Of a stretch of DNA of 64,000 nt, positions 1 through 39,697 are shown one piece after another. The notes below the pieces were generated by a model. That model searched no databases and had not been told where the DNA came from. It saw only the letters and a program-made list of their open reading frames with translations. Positions within the stretch are counted from its first letter, which is position 1. Each line of letters begins with the position of its first letter. Made by a program: the position numbers and the translations under genes. Origin of the DNA: Silurus meridionalis (lineage: Eukaryota > Chordata > Actinopteri > Siluriformes > Siluridae); the NCBI RefSeq assembly GCF_014805685.1, contig NC_060885.1, forward strand, positions 21,049,632 through 21,113,631, read 5' to 3'.

Positions 1-799
1 TCTGCTGTTATATGGATTTTACAGGCATTTTGTTGACACATGCTCTTATTCCAGGACAGAATCAAACAGACAAATCAGTTCTTAGCCACAGATTAAAAAC
101 AAAAGCAGAATATCATAAAACATTTTGAATAAACAAATTAGAGGCACTAAATATGTCAGGCCTAAACAGATCTATTAGTCAGACAGATGCCTTTTTCCCT
201 TCAACCCAAGTGATTATGTTTAGCAGGATGTAATACATCTGTTAGGTGTTTATTGAACAGTTGTGATTGTTACTGAAAACTGGGGGGACAGCAGAACAGC
301 TCTTTTCAAAACAAGCTGTACTTATATAGAGAAAAAGAGCTGATATTATTTAGGAAAATTAAAGAATTAAAGAGGAACAGATGGTGTTATTGAGAAACCA
401 AAGTTTAAAAGAAAACTTTACTGTGTAACTGATAAAGATCCAAGTTTAGAGTTTACGATCATGCAGGAATTCAGTTTCTACATGCAGTTTACTCCCGCAG
501 ATCCCACAGAAAAATTAAAGTTATATTTGGAAAGTGGACTAAACATTTCTGTCTGGTACTTATTTTTATTTTATTTTTATTAATATGTTTTTTTTTGCCC
601 ATCGCTTCAAAACATCTACTAAACAGGAAAACATTTACTTCATAAAAAAAAGTTACTGCTTTTGTTTCCATGTTAACACTCCGGTCATAAAGGTGTGTAC
701 ACATTAGTCATGGCTGTAGGCCTAAGATTACATCTTTAAAAAGGGTAGCATTAAAAAAATAAATGGTTTGAAAACCATGCAATTAATAAAACCCAAACA
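1..799. other. Intergenic, no gene seen
   Basis: A+T-rich sequence with no exon-like segment or recognisable repeat on either strand. Confidence 0.6.
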
Positions 800-825
800 G
801 TTTTTGTACCAAAGTTCATAGAATA

Positions 826-831
826 TTTATT
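826..831 (-). terminator. Candidate poly(A) signal of eif2ak3
   Basis: AATAAA on the minus strand (TTTATT as shown), about 1.9 kb past the stop. Not verified by transcript data. Confidence 0.4.
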
Positions 832-1464
832 CAATTCTTTTGACTTGTAAGAAGTCACAATATTTCAACACACTCCACTGCATGAAGTGCATTTATACAT
901 CATAACCAACCCAAAAGGATTGATTCTGCAAAGAACATAAATAAAAACAAGAACATATTTACAAAGACAAAAACAGAAAGGATTGTGCCCGAAGATTACA
1001 GGTTACAGAGGACGGTCAGTAAAACTGACAGGAGCATTGAATCAGAACAGGAAAGGTTACAGGGGGAAAAAAAAAAAGGTGGTAAAGGCAACGGCATCTG
1101 AAACCGAACATGTACCAAAACGACCGAATTACAGTGAGGGAAAAAAAAGAAAATCAAGTCTGAACTTTGTCAATGCAATTATTAGCATGAGCTAGTCACA
1201 AGACTGGGGAACAGCCTAATCGATATAAAACCTTGTTGGATGGTGACATACAAAAAAACAAAAAAAAAAAAGGATTCAGATGACAAAAGGAACCGAATAT
1301 AATAAACACTGTAGGTGAGCTCATAAGAAAAATGAAAAGCTGTATAACAAGGGTGAAAGGTGAGCCATGTCCTGAAGTTCTGTACCAGTGTGATTAACAA
1401 TGACACGTCATTAACCGTTATCCATTCTGCTCTAGTCTAATCTTTTACAGAGCTGGGCACACTC

Positions 1465-1468
<4 letters not shown>

Positions 1469-1497
<29 letters not shown>
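1469..1497. repeat. (CT)n microsatellite
   Basis: Pure dinucleotide run within the putative PERK 3'UTR. Confidence 0.9.
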
Positions 1498-1500
<3 letters not shown>

Positions 1501-2645
1501 TCTTTTCCAGTCAGCAAACAAAATGAGACTACTTGCCATTCTACCTCCATGCTCTCAAACTCTAAGCTTATTTCTCGAGATTCCATCACAATGAAAAAAC
1601 GTAAGGGGATAACGTATGTAGGAACAGTCGGAGAAAATGGCACCATGTGCCAAAAAAGATCATTTCCAACCTTTTGAAAAGTTTATGGAAATAAGTCTAA
1701 TAAACAGTGATTTTTAATGGAGGAAGTTTCCTGTTGGTCACGGCCATTCGGCTGTCCTTAAGGGATTTTTAAGGAAGTCCATAACCCGTTTTGGTATTAA
1801 TGAAAAAGTATTATACATTATCTTATAACACGTACAGTTTTAAAAACCTCTCTTTGATTCTACTCAATCATTCAACGGGTCAGCGATCAACCAATCATAC
1901 AGCATTCGCAGAAGCCTTCAGCACAATTAAGAAGATGGCGCAATTTGTCTACTATTTTGTTGCTAAGGCAAAATACACAGTCCCCAAGTGCCAGTGGAAG
2001 GCTACTGTGTCCGACAAAACAACGTCTTCGGTTTTCATCATGCACCGTTAACAAGATTCTCACTCTTTTTGGAGTTTAGGTCTATTTACAATAGAAATGA
2101 GAATAGCAATAAAGCCTTACAAATAATGTAGCTTTAGTTCATAGGAAGCCAGTCCTGTGCACCTTCCTATTAAAAAAAGAACAAAAATGGATGAGCATTC
2201 CAAAGCAGCTCAATAATCAGCTTCTCTTCATTCAGCACTGCAAATCCTTCAATTTCCACAAATCTGTGAGGGTGTGCACACGATATGGAAGAGCAACTGA
2301 GGTAAAAATGATGATCATAGCGCTTCAGAATCTGAGCTGATCTGCAAGGAGTCAAGCCATTTAGTTAGCATCTTCTCTCCTGAGTGAATATCTTTAACTT
2401 TTCCTTAACATCATGAACGTGTAAGAGGGCAGGCGAGAGGCAGAGACATTGTAAGCAGGCGTCTGCGCAAAGGTTTGTGCTCGAGATGTAATGACCGAGA
2501 TGCTAAAGTGCCTCCCGTTTGATCTGTTGATGGAGACTGAGATTACAGTGTGTGTGCTTCAATTGTGAGGACGCTTCTTAGAAAAATCTGCTCGTGTTCA
2601 ACCGAGGTTCTGATGGAGGGCCAGAGAGAACTCAGTGGGTGGACC

Positions 2646-2647
2646 TG

Positions 2648-2696
<49 letters not shown>
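2646..2696. repeat. (GT)n microsatellite abutting PERK stop codon
   Basis: About 25 units with one gc interruption. As RNA it reads CA repeats starting 1-2 bases after TAA. Confidence 0.95.
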
Positions 2697-29824
<27,128 letters not shown>

Positions 29825-30480
29825 TGGGACAAGTGACACATCAGTACACAAGCGATCCCATAACCGAAAATGTGAAATCAAAAGAAAAAAAATAATAAAA
29901 TAAAACACTCTAAAAGAGGTCAGGGCGGATTATAAAACCGAGCGAACGCATGTAAATGTTTTTCCCGCAACTCTCCGTTCCCTTCTCTTGGCGTAAACAG
30001 ACGAGTCGCCGAGGCACCATGTTATTGGCGTTCTCCCTGCAGTCGGCGGTGCCTTAGTAACGCCCCGCCCATTCCGTCTGCAAACGCCGATTGGACGCTC
30101 GAAACGGGCGAACTCATGCGAGGCCCTGGGCGCGCGACGCTATAGCTGCGCGCGCCTGTCAATCTGCTCGAGCGAGTCTACTAAGCAGGACCCGATTGGA
30201 TCACGCGGACGTCGGTTTGCGTAAAGATCCGCCAAAAAACACCGACCAATACAATTGGATGCTCTTGCTGTCAATCAAAACAGAAGAGGCGGCCCGCAAC
30301 CGAGCAGAGGAAATGGGAGGATCGGTGTAGTGACCGTTATATAAATAGAAGTAAATGATTGGGGCAGAGAACCCACATGAGAATCCGGATTGGGTTTCCG
30401 CGCTGTCAATCAAATAAGACATTGAAACCAAAATAAGGGGCGGGACATAACACCGAGAAGACGTTAGGAGAGAAAGTACG
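29825..30480 (-). promoter_or_regulatory. eif2ak3 5' flank with six CCAAT boxes
   Basis: CpG-rich stretch upstream of the PERK start. CCAAT reads on the minus (gene) strand at 30024-30028, 30090-30094, 30195-30199, 30254-30258, 30358-30362 and 30389-30393. A GC box (cgccccgccc) lies at 30061-30070. This is a typical housekeeping or NF-Y promoter layout. I looked for a full ER-stress element (CCAAT-N9-CCACG) and did not find one. The transcription start is unknown. Confidence 0.65.
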
Positions 30481-30830
30481 CGGATGGAAAGAGCGACGTG
30501 GCCACTTGTTTACCGACACAAAGTTTGACACTTCCTGTTCCGGTATTTTTTTTTTAATGGAAGAGTTCATCATTGCACTGTTAATCACAACACGAGAGCT
30601 TAATGAGATTTCGAAACCCTAACAAACCGCGTTAAAAAACAAAATATTCGGCCACATTTCCCTATGAGCTCAATTAAACTTTACACTGCATTAGTTATAA
30701 AAAAAAAGTCAGCAAGTCACACCGTCCAAATTATTAAGCTATAATGCTAAATTTTGTGAAAGCATGGCTTCAGAAATTACTGCTTTAGTAGTAAATAATT
30801 TGTTGAAACACTCGTAACATATAACCTGTA

Positions 30831-30846
30831 CTGCCCTCTTGCGGCC
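30831..30846 (-). promoter_or_regulatory. CTCF-like motif
   Basis: Minus strand ccgcaagagggcagta fits the CTCF core CCGCNNGRGGGCAG. It sits between the PERK promoter and the rpia 3' end. A motif match only. Confidence 0.4.
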
Positions 30847-30952
30847 AGGAAAGAAACAACCGTCAAAAGCAACTAAACCTGCGTCAATTACAATATACTG
30901 TATACATAAAAAAAAAAAAAAAATACACCAGTATTCGGTTCAACAGTCCTCT

Positions 30953-30958
30953 TTTATT
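30953..30958 (-). terminator. Candidate poly(A) signal of rpia
   Basis: AATAAA on the minus strand in an A+T-rich setting, about 1.1 kb upstream of the PERK start codon. Confidence 0.4.
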
Positions 30959-31848
30959 ATATTTCATCTTCATTCAGAAGCAAAACAATGTAGGAATTTG
31001 GTCGCAACAACAACAAACAAATATCAAAACCTACAACCCCTATAACCTATATCAATAATGTTGGTAACAGAGGTAAAAAAAAAAAAAAGCTGGTGTGTAA
31101 AATCTTGTTATGCAAATTTATAATGCCCATTCCAGATAAGAAATAATTATATATTTTTATATCACATATGCGTGTAAGATAAGGCGCGAGAGTGTGAGAC
31201 AGTTTGGTAGATCGCACTTGGAATCCCTGATGCTACCAAAGTCTACAGGCACACATACACATTATATAATTATATATATGAAATATACAAATAAAACCCA
31301 AAAGCTGGTATGTGGTTTAGATTAAAACAGATAAATCTGTTTGGAACAAATACATGCAAGTTGGTTTAATCATACCATTAAATATGTATTAAATAATATT
31401 TACCTGCAATGCTAGATTATTCTGGATTATTCATATATAACCTGTTAGGTGAGGGTTGAACTGAAAAAGTACATTTGAAATAAGGCATCAACGTTGACAA
31501 AAATGACTGATACGAGGCGTGAGGCACAGAGATCAGTGTGCAAGAAAATGCAAACTAGGCATTCTCCAGCATCTCGAACGTATAACGGTCATTTAGTTAT
31601 TCTGTGCTTAATCTGTCGAGTTGCACGATATCGTGTATGTGGGCCAGGATGATTCAATCGTTTTACTCAGACTGTGACAAATAACAATATAACAAACAAA
31701 AATGTATACAGTCTCTAAACCTACATGAAGGATCTGTGTATAATTTCTCTGAACACACAAACAAACCTGCATGAGATTATAAGGAATGTTTTAGTGGTGT
31801 ACCGCTTAGACAGCTGGGGCTTTTGCTACTCCTAGTGACAACACAAAG

Positions 31849-31851
<3 letters not shown>

Positions 31852-31895
<44 letters not shown>
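31852..31895. repeat. (GT)n microsatellite
   Basis: Near the rpia stop, within its putative 3'UTR. Confidence 0.95.
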
Positions 31896-31896
<1 letters not shown>

Positions 31897-31962
31897 CCAC
31901 TGCACTGGCACTTGAGGCATCAAGGACAGGAAAGGGCAGAGCTTTCTGTTTTTTGAGTTTCT

Positions 31963-32060
31963 TCAGTTCACTGGCGCATCTCTGACCTTCACACTCCCAT
32001 CTTCCATTCCAAAGTAAACTTTCTCAGCCATTCCTACAAACAGGCCAGTCTCCACAACAC
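31963..32060 (-). CDS. rpia: rpia exon 9: C-terminus and stop
   Basis: Encodes [20 protein letters not shown] then [11 protein letters not shown] and TGA. Acceptor ctatag. Confidence 0.96.
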
Positions 32061-35000
32061 CTATAGAAACAGAGTGAGAGAGCGAGAGAGAGACATAGAC
32101 GTAAAGTCACTGGATCTGTCCGAAGAACAACAGACATTCAAACAGAATAGCTGCTTCTCCTTTCTACTGTACTTTTACATTCTGTGGTTCCCCTTCCTTC
32201 CTCTTTAATTCCTCTTTCTGATAATGCAAAGGTTTAGGAGGTAAAAACAGGCTGAAGTGGATTGTTAGGTTGTTTTGTGTAAGCAAGAACAGTATGATGT
32301 TAAAAGGTTGGATTTGAGCTGCTATCCAAGTAGAACCGCATGTAGACTGAAGTTCATTTAGCTTAGACTGTAGATTCAGGCTGATGAGTCGGCTGAATTT
32401 GAGGACATGATCCGGCAAAATGTTGGGCGAGCCTCAAAATATAGCGTCTATATTTGGTTTCTGTTGTGGCTCATATTTAAAAACGCATTCGTGCTCACAC
32501 GTGTGGTTGAGAAATGTGCATGAAATACCATTATAGCTGTAATATTTCAGTAACTCGAGAAACAAAGCATGGACTGACTAAGCACATACTGTCCAATCAT
32601 AGTACAAATGACATAATACACCACATAGGTTCCTGGGTTTGAAGAAAAACAATTATTATTGTATTATTATAATATATTATTTGCCTAGAATAAGATTCCA
32701 TGCTACAAACTTTTTTTTTCCACGCTACAAACTTTATTATTTTTTTTGTTTACATACCTATTTTTATATATCCTTATACCTTATATTTTATTTTATATAG
32801 TTTTTATACTTTATTTATCTGCTTTTTTCTTTCCCCCCACCCTATTCCCCTCTTGCCGGACCGTCGTATAAAGCATTTCACTGCATGTCGTACCCTGTAT
32901 GTATGTGTATGTGATGAATAAAATTTGATTCGAGTTGATTTAAAACGCAGTAGTGTCCTATTGCAATCTACTGATATGGTAAAGCTTTTATTTATCAAAG
33001 ACTTTCTGCAAAGCATTACGCTCTGTCACACACACAGTATGTAATCACTGAAAGAAGACAATCAAGGAGATTCTTTAGTTCAAAGTATTATGAAGCACCC
33101 AATACACACTGGATTTAAACAGGGAGGTAGTGGTGAACTGACCTGGGATCATTTTGACAGCAGTGTTCACCTCTTTCCAGTTCTGTGCCTGCTCAAACTT
33201 CCAGTCGAGGATGAAGTTGCTGTTATCAGTCACCACAGGACCCTAAAGCAGTGCACAGAGATAATAAAAATAACTAAATACAAAATTTCAGTGTTGGTCA
33301 GAATACCTGAGTGAGAGGAGCATCTGTTCTTCTTCTGTAATAGAAACATTTACAGTGGCCCCAAAAATAAAGTAGGGACTCGAGACTTCACTAAACACCA
33401 TTATCAAATGTCAAGCTATGTAGTTTAAGCAATATATTTCCATTATTTAATAAACATGAAAATGATGGATTCAAATAATAAAAATGGAAATGAGGTAGAT
33501 GCTCAATATAGATTTTTATTCAGGATTCAAAAGGCAAGGCTCTGGGAGGGAAATATTACGAGTAAGACTTCATGTTCTAGACACTAATTATGCTTAAAGA
33601 GCTTTAACATCTGCATGTCTGAATCAATAGACCCAACCTGCATTATGCCAACAGTTCAGGCTGCTGAAGGTTGGTGTATTGGTGTAAAGCAGGGGTCACC
33701 AACCTTTTTGAAACTGAGAGCTACTTCTTGGGTACCGATTAATGTGAAGAGCTACCAGTTTAATACACACTTCTGAAATAACAAATTTGCTCAATTTACT
33801 TTTAATTATATGTTATTATTAATAATTAATGGACACTGATCATGTTAATGATTTTTCACAATAATCAATCAACAATGATTTAACAAGGTAACAAACAGCT
33901 AGATGCAGCTCACTGGTAAGTGGCGCTATGGTGAGCTATTTTGAGAAAAGGCCCGTGGGCGACTTATGTGGTCCTTGCGGGCAACGTGGTGCCATGTTGT
34001 GACCAGCGGTGTAAAGAATGTCTGGGCACACTTAAATCCAACAAATCTTCACTAGAATGCCACAGACAATTGGAGTATTGTTGCTGTGTTTGTTTATAGA
34101 CACAATTTGCCATCTTCCATTGGCTTCCAGCATGATAATGCACCATATCACCAAATAAAAGGTATCTCAGACTGGAACATGACAGAGTTCAATGTTCTTC
34201 ACTGGTCTTAGTATTCACCTAAATCCAGTAGAACATTGTGATGTGATCGAACAAGAGATTTACCACATAAACGTACATTAAAATGTACATTAAAAATCTG
34301 CATTCATTGCTTGAGGCAATCGTGTCAACATTGACCAGAATCTCAAAGAAAAAAACAAACAAAAAAAAAAAACAACCCACAACATCTTCAGGAATCCATG
34401 TCACAAAAAACTGACTCAGAGAGCAAAGTGAGGTCCTACTCAGTATTAGTATAGTGTTCCTAAAACATTGCTCTGTGAACATGTGTGTGTAGGGATTTAC
34501 AGGGTTGTTCAAAAAGAATGAACCGATATCATGACGCATCGCTTCAGTTCTCAAGCATCGTCATGGAATGAGTCAGTGACCATTTGAAAAAGGAGTTATG
34601 ATTGTGAGTATAATACTTGTGACTTGGTTGGAGTTTTGTATTACTTTTCCTTAATAAAATATCGTGGAATGAAATCTGTTCAAACCCTGTATTCACTGAA
34701 TACACACAAAATGAATGTTTTTTCAGGTAAATTTTCAGGTGAACTCTTCGTTTTCATTCCTGGTTGGTGAAGGAAAAAAAATGAATGTTTCTGTGGTGAC
34801 ATAAGAGGAGCAGCTCAACAGTAGTGCTTACCCAAATTACTAACGAATACTAATACACAGCTGATGCTTCATTACTCACAAAATCATCTGAAACTAACAC
34901 TAATAAGCACATGCCACTGGTTAAATGCATCGACATCACAGAGACAAGAAACATTTGGCAAGACAGAAAAATGCATTTACTGTAAGTCTGTAAGTGATAT

Positions 35001-38000
35001 TTAAAGACTGGATGAGTTGGAAGAAGACTTGATCTCACAGAACATCATCATCATCGATAATATATTCATTTAAATCCAATTCTACTTTTTGCCATACAAA
35101 TTAAAGATCAGAAACAAACTGACCAATTGATGTAACAGTATCTAGAAAATGGATAAAAAAAAAACATACTGTTACTGAAGGAGGAAAAGAAAAGCATGTA
35201 AACAACTGGGTCAAAGAGTTCAGAGTAAAGATAAGATACTCATAAAAACACTTTTTTATATTATTAAAATGGAAAATGTAGCTATTTGCAAAAAAATAAA
35301 ACAGCACCATGTACACTCTATAGACAGAGGTATTAGAGCACACACCAGTCATTTCTTCCATATAATGTTACCACAACTTTGGAGGCACACAATTGTTCTT
35401 AACAATACATTTTCTTTTCACTTGAGATGGAGAGGCAAAACTGTTCCAGGATGGAAATAGCCTTTTCCACAAATCGAGCTCTATGGAATAGAAGATCTTG
35501 AGTGGACTGCTATAGAGCGGTGTTCTGAGGCCTATTGAACAGAATTGGGGATGAATTGGAATGCTGACTGCACCCCAGGCCTTCTCACCTCACCATCCAT
35601 CAGTACCTTCTTGTCATATGGAACTAGAAAATGTTGACTCATTTGTCTGTCACACCAGTTACAAAACTGTAAATTACGTTCCTATCTGTAAAATGATGAT
35701 GTGAAATGAGAAGCCATGCTGATTTCACATCAGCATTCTATAGATAGGAATGTAATTCAAAGTTTAGTCATGACAATGATCATGACAACAGTGGAAAGTA
35801 AAAACACTGCTTGCCTGTGTCTTTAACGTCCATTTGCTACTGCACAGTGGCAATTCGATCCCAAAACAGCTGGCAGGAAATCTCTCCACATAAGTAACCA
35901 CCCTAAACTGAATAGTAATGTTTAAGGACTAATTTGCCACCTAGTGGACATCATTCCTGTTATCCTACACTACATTAGTTCTGAAGGTGAGTATGTGAAC
36001 ACATCATGCTCCAAGTATAAACAAGGCTTTAATCAGCGCTTGTCTGGGAACAAGGTCACAGTAGTATTTTTCTGCTTAAATTCTCACTAGGGTTTTAAAA
36101 CACTCTTTAACATGCACTGTCTCACCGCTTTACTGACAGCCATCCTCAGCACAGCTTCTCCACCAAAGCGCCGAGTGATGGCCCTGGACACAGGCACGTA
36201 CGCCATTGGGACCACTTCCACCGGCACACCTTTCTTCCACTGCTGTCCCAGCACCTTCGAGTCCTTCCTGTAAATGCAAGAAATGAGCCGACACACACTG
36301 CTCAGCGGCACTTCATAAGGATTACAATTTGCTAATTCAGATTAAACCTTTGAAAGCTTCAGTTTCCATTTAATCCTAAGCAACAATGACAGGGTGACTG
36401 ATTTAGTGTATTGATTAGCATTTGAAATACAGCAGCTGAGAATTTACATTAGTTTCCTGAGAGAATGTGTCACTTTTTTCTTTTTTTTTTACCTGTAGTC
36501 AGCAATGACGATGAAGTGTTTGGCACAGCCGGCTACAATTTTCTCCTGAGTCAAGCATCCCCTGAAGTGCAGAGAAAGCAAGAGAGGAGGGAAATAAATG
36601 TTATTTTGGTATTAAATGAGTTTTAGAACGCATATACAAATGTTTACTTGATCCAGGAAAAGGGAACTCCAAACCTTTAAAAAAAAAAAAAAAGATTTCA
36701 TACACTGAAAACAATGTCTGATTTTCTAAATATCAAGATCACACTCCAGGAAGTTTCATTACTTAATCAGGTAACGTGGGTGTCGGGTGCATGTGTATGT
36801 GTTTATGTACATGTGCTCATGGACTTTAATATACACTGTATGGAAAAAAGGTTGTGGACCCCTCACTATAAGATGTGTATGTGCTTTTTTTTCTCTCCAT
36901 TTGCTGTTATAATAGCCTTCACTCTTCTGGGAAGATGTTCCACTAGATATTGAAGTGTGCTCGTTGAGATTTGGGCTCAGCCACAAGGGTGTTAGTAAAC
37001 TCAAGGTATTGATTAATCGGCACTGATAGTCGATTGCTGAAAAAAAAAAATCTGAAAAATAATCTATACCAATAGTTTTTCCTGGTTGCGTCTATTGCTA
37101 AAGCAGCTAGGAAGGTCCGTCGTCATTACGAGAGCGGCCTCTAGAGGCAAATTACTGACACGAGACGGCACACTGCACAAAGTGAACGGTGCTTGAAAAG
37201 AGCACGGTGCACAGAGCAAATAATTATATTAATTAATTAGAACATTATTTGTTAATTATTTTTATTAATATAATGAATTTATAAATTTTTATTTCATTTA
37301 ACACATTTTCATGATTCAGTAGTTTTTTTGTATCTATTTTACATGAAGTGTTTGGTTTTTTTGGATCTATTTTCAAAACTATCGGCCGATTGAACGGCTA
37401 GTACGTTTCAACCTAGCAATCGGTTTCGACCTCTACAAAGAGGCTTTCCAATCTCAAATGGAGAGAAAAGGTGTAATCTGGCTTGTAAAGTCAGGGGTCT
37501 CAATATTGTTGTTTATATTGTGGCGCTTGTGGTAGAAAACATTGGAAACAGTGGACAGTTAATTCATCTTAAATCGTAGTATTTTTAAGCATCCAATACA
37601 CTTAAAATTAACTTTACTTGCAGTGTTTTTGTTTGTGACCATTAAAATAATATCTGCAGCCGATGGAGGCTCTCTTGCTCCTTACCCTCCTCCTTTGATA
37701 AGAGTAAGTGAATCATCCACCTCGTCAGCACCGTCGATCGCTACGTCCAGCTAACAGACACACAAGCACTCTCTTAGGTTCATTCAAAACATGAAAATTT
37801 GCTTTAAATGTACACTAATTTGTAGCTGTGCATTAATGCATTTCACCCTACAGGGGTTTGAGTTATCCTTCTTATGTTTAATTGTGATTAACTCACATCT
37901 GGGTGCCTGTCTAAATCTGAAAGCGACAGGCCATGCTGCAGAATCAGCTGACGAGCCTAAGGCAAGGAGGACAGAGCAGAATTACCTTTATCATTATTCT

Positions 38001-39635
38001 GATGTATTACAACGCTTGTACCACTGCTGCTGCTGCTTCTGATAAACTTACCTGAAACGAGGTAGGAACGCACACAATGTTTAACTTCTCCTGCCGCACT
38101 CGCTCAGCTACAGAAAAAATTATTACAAATAAAAACATTATTTTTATTATGGTGCATTTTTGGTGCTCCGTTACAAACACACAAATATAGTTATATATAC
38201 ACACACATCTCTCTTCATTGTGGCACCTGTTAGTGTGTTGGATATATTAGGTAGCAATGGAAAGATTTTCCTCAATTTTGACATGTTCGAAGCAGGAAAA
38301 ATGGACAAGCGTAATGATCAAGTTTGACGAGGGTCAAATTTTGATGGCTAGACGACTGGGTCAGAGCTTCTCCAAAACTGCAGCTCTTGTTAGGTGTTTG
38401 TCAACGAATTCTGTTATCGATTAGTTTGGCTGCTCAAGCTGCGGTTTTGCGTAATGATAAGATAACACAGTGCTTGCAAAAATGGTGGATAGTACAGGGT
38501 CAACCGGCAGCAGGAAAAATGTGCGTCAAGGCATGTGAGTATTTTCTATCAAACGCAACAAAGTATACGGTACCTGGTTATGCAAAGCGGAGCTTGTGAA
38601 AAGAAAACACACTGGTGTCACGGTAAGCAAAAACTTATAACCATTATTTGAAAATGATGTAGTTTAATGAAGTGTTATTGTGTAAACTGTGTGTTTGTAA
38701 CTTCAGGACAGTCGCACTGGATATGTTCTGCCGAGCATCGGGTTGCGCAATCAGTTCGCTCGCGACATAGTGACGGATTCAATTAAAACAGTGCGAACAA
38801 ACACTAAATCTAAAAGCAGCAAATAACAGCAGCAGTAAACGATCACATTTTTTGTCACCGTTATGGTTTTCATTATGCATTTGTACACCAATCCATATAT
38901 ACATAATTGTTTTTTAATCAAGACTGTTACCGTGTTGCATTTTATGCTCTTTTTATAGCATTTGTCTACTACAACAGTTACTTACCTGTTTTCAAAAGTG
39001 ATTTACTGCTTTACTACGTTTAAATGCTTGTTTTTAAAGTTTGTACATTATATATATTTCATTTAATTATTATATAAAATTAAATAAATTATATATTCTA
39101 GATGCTTATATCTTGAAAAATGAACAAAATATCTGTGTTGTTTTTTTAATTGTGAAAACATTGTTTTCCATTTTATACAGATTTTTTAAGCATGGTTGTC
39201 AACCCCGCAAAATATAATATAAATGTTGATTTTCAAAAATTACTTCACCTTCACCTAATCAAATGTTGTTTTATTTTATGTATTTTTTCACAGAAAGAAA
39301 CGACTCAGCATGAGTGAAATTGTTCAAGGACAAATCCCACCTGCGCTCCTCAACAAGCAGCTACTATAAGCTTTAAAATATCTAAACTAAAAGGTAGTTA
39401 AACTCAATGTGGCTTTTGCATTTTTAAGTACACTTTTTATACATACAATACCCTAAATTAGGGTTTTATATAGTTATAATGAGCAAAACATCCAATGAAG
39501 TTTTTTTATCTGATTAATCGGGAAAAATAGTATTAATAATAATAAAAAATAAATATAAATAATTGTCCAATTAATCAATTATCAAAAAATATTTAAATTT
39601 TATATTTATATTATATTCTAATATTACTTGCTGCC

Positions 39636-39697
<62 letters not shown>

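Larger units (their letters stand above)
800..2697 (-). other. eif2ak3: Probable eif2ak3 3'UTR
   Basis: A+T-rich sequence between the stop codon and an AATAAA on the minus strand at 826-831. It starts with (CA)n and carries a (GA)n run at 1469-1497. The UTR end is inferred from that signal only, so nearer signals could be used instead. Confidence 0.5.
30953..31962 (-). other. rpia: Probable rpia 3'UTR
   Basis: About 1 kb from the stop to an AATAAA on the minus strand at 30953-30958. It contains a (CA)n run at 31852-31895. The end is inferred from the signal alone. Confidence 0.45.

Noticed and set aside
30338..30347. Plus-strand TATA box (tatataaata) in the PERK 5' flank
   Set aside because: Isolated A+T motif with no GC or CCAAT box in the right place upstream on that strand and no gene following.
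29825..30480. ER stress response element in the PERK promoter
   Set aside because: All six CCAAT boxes were checked; none is followed by CCACG at nine bases.
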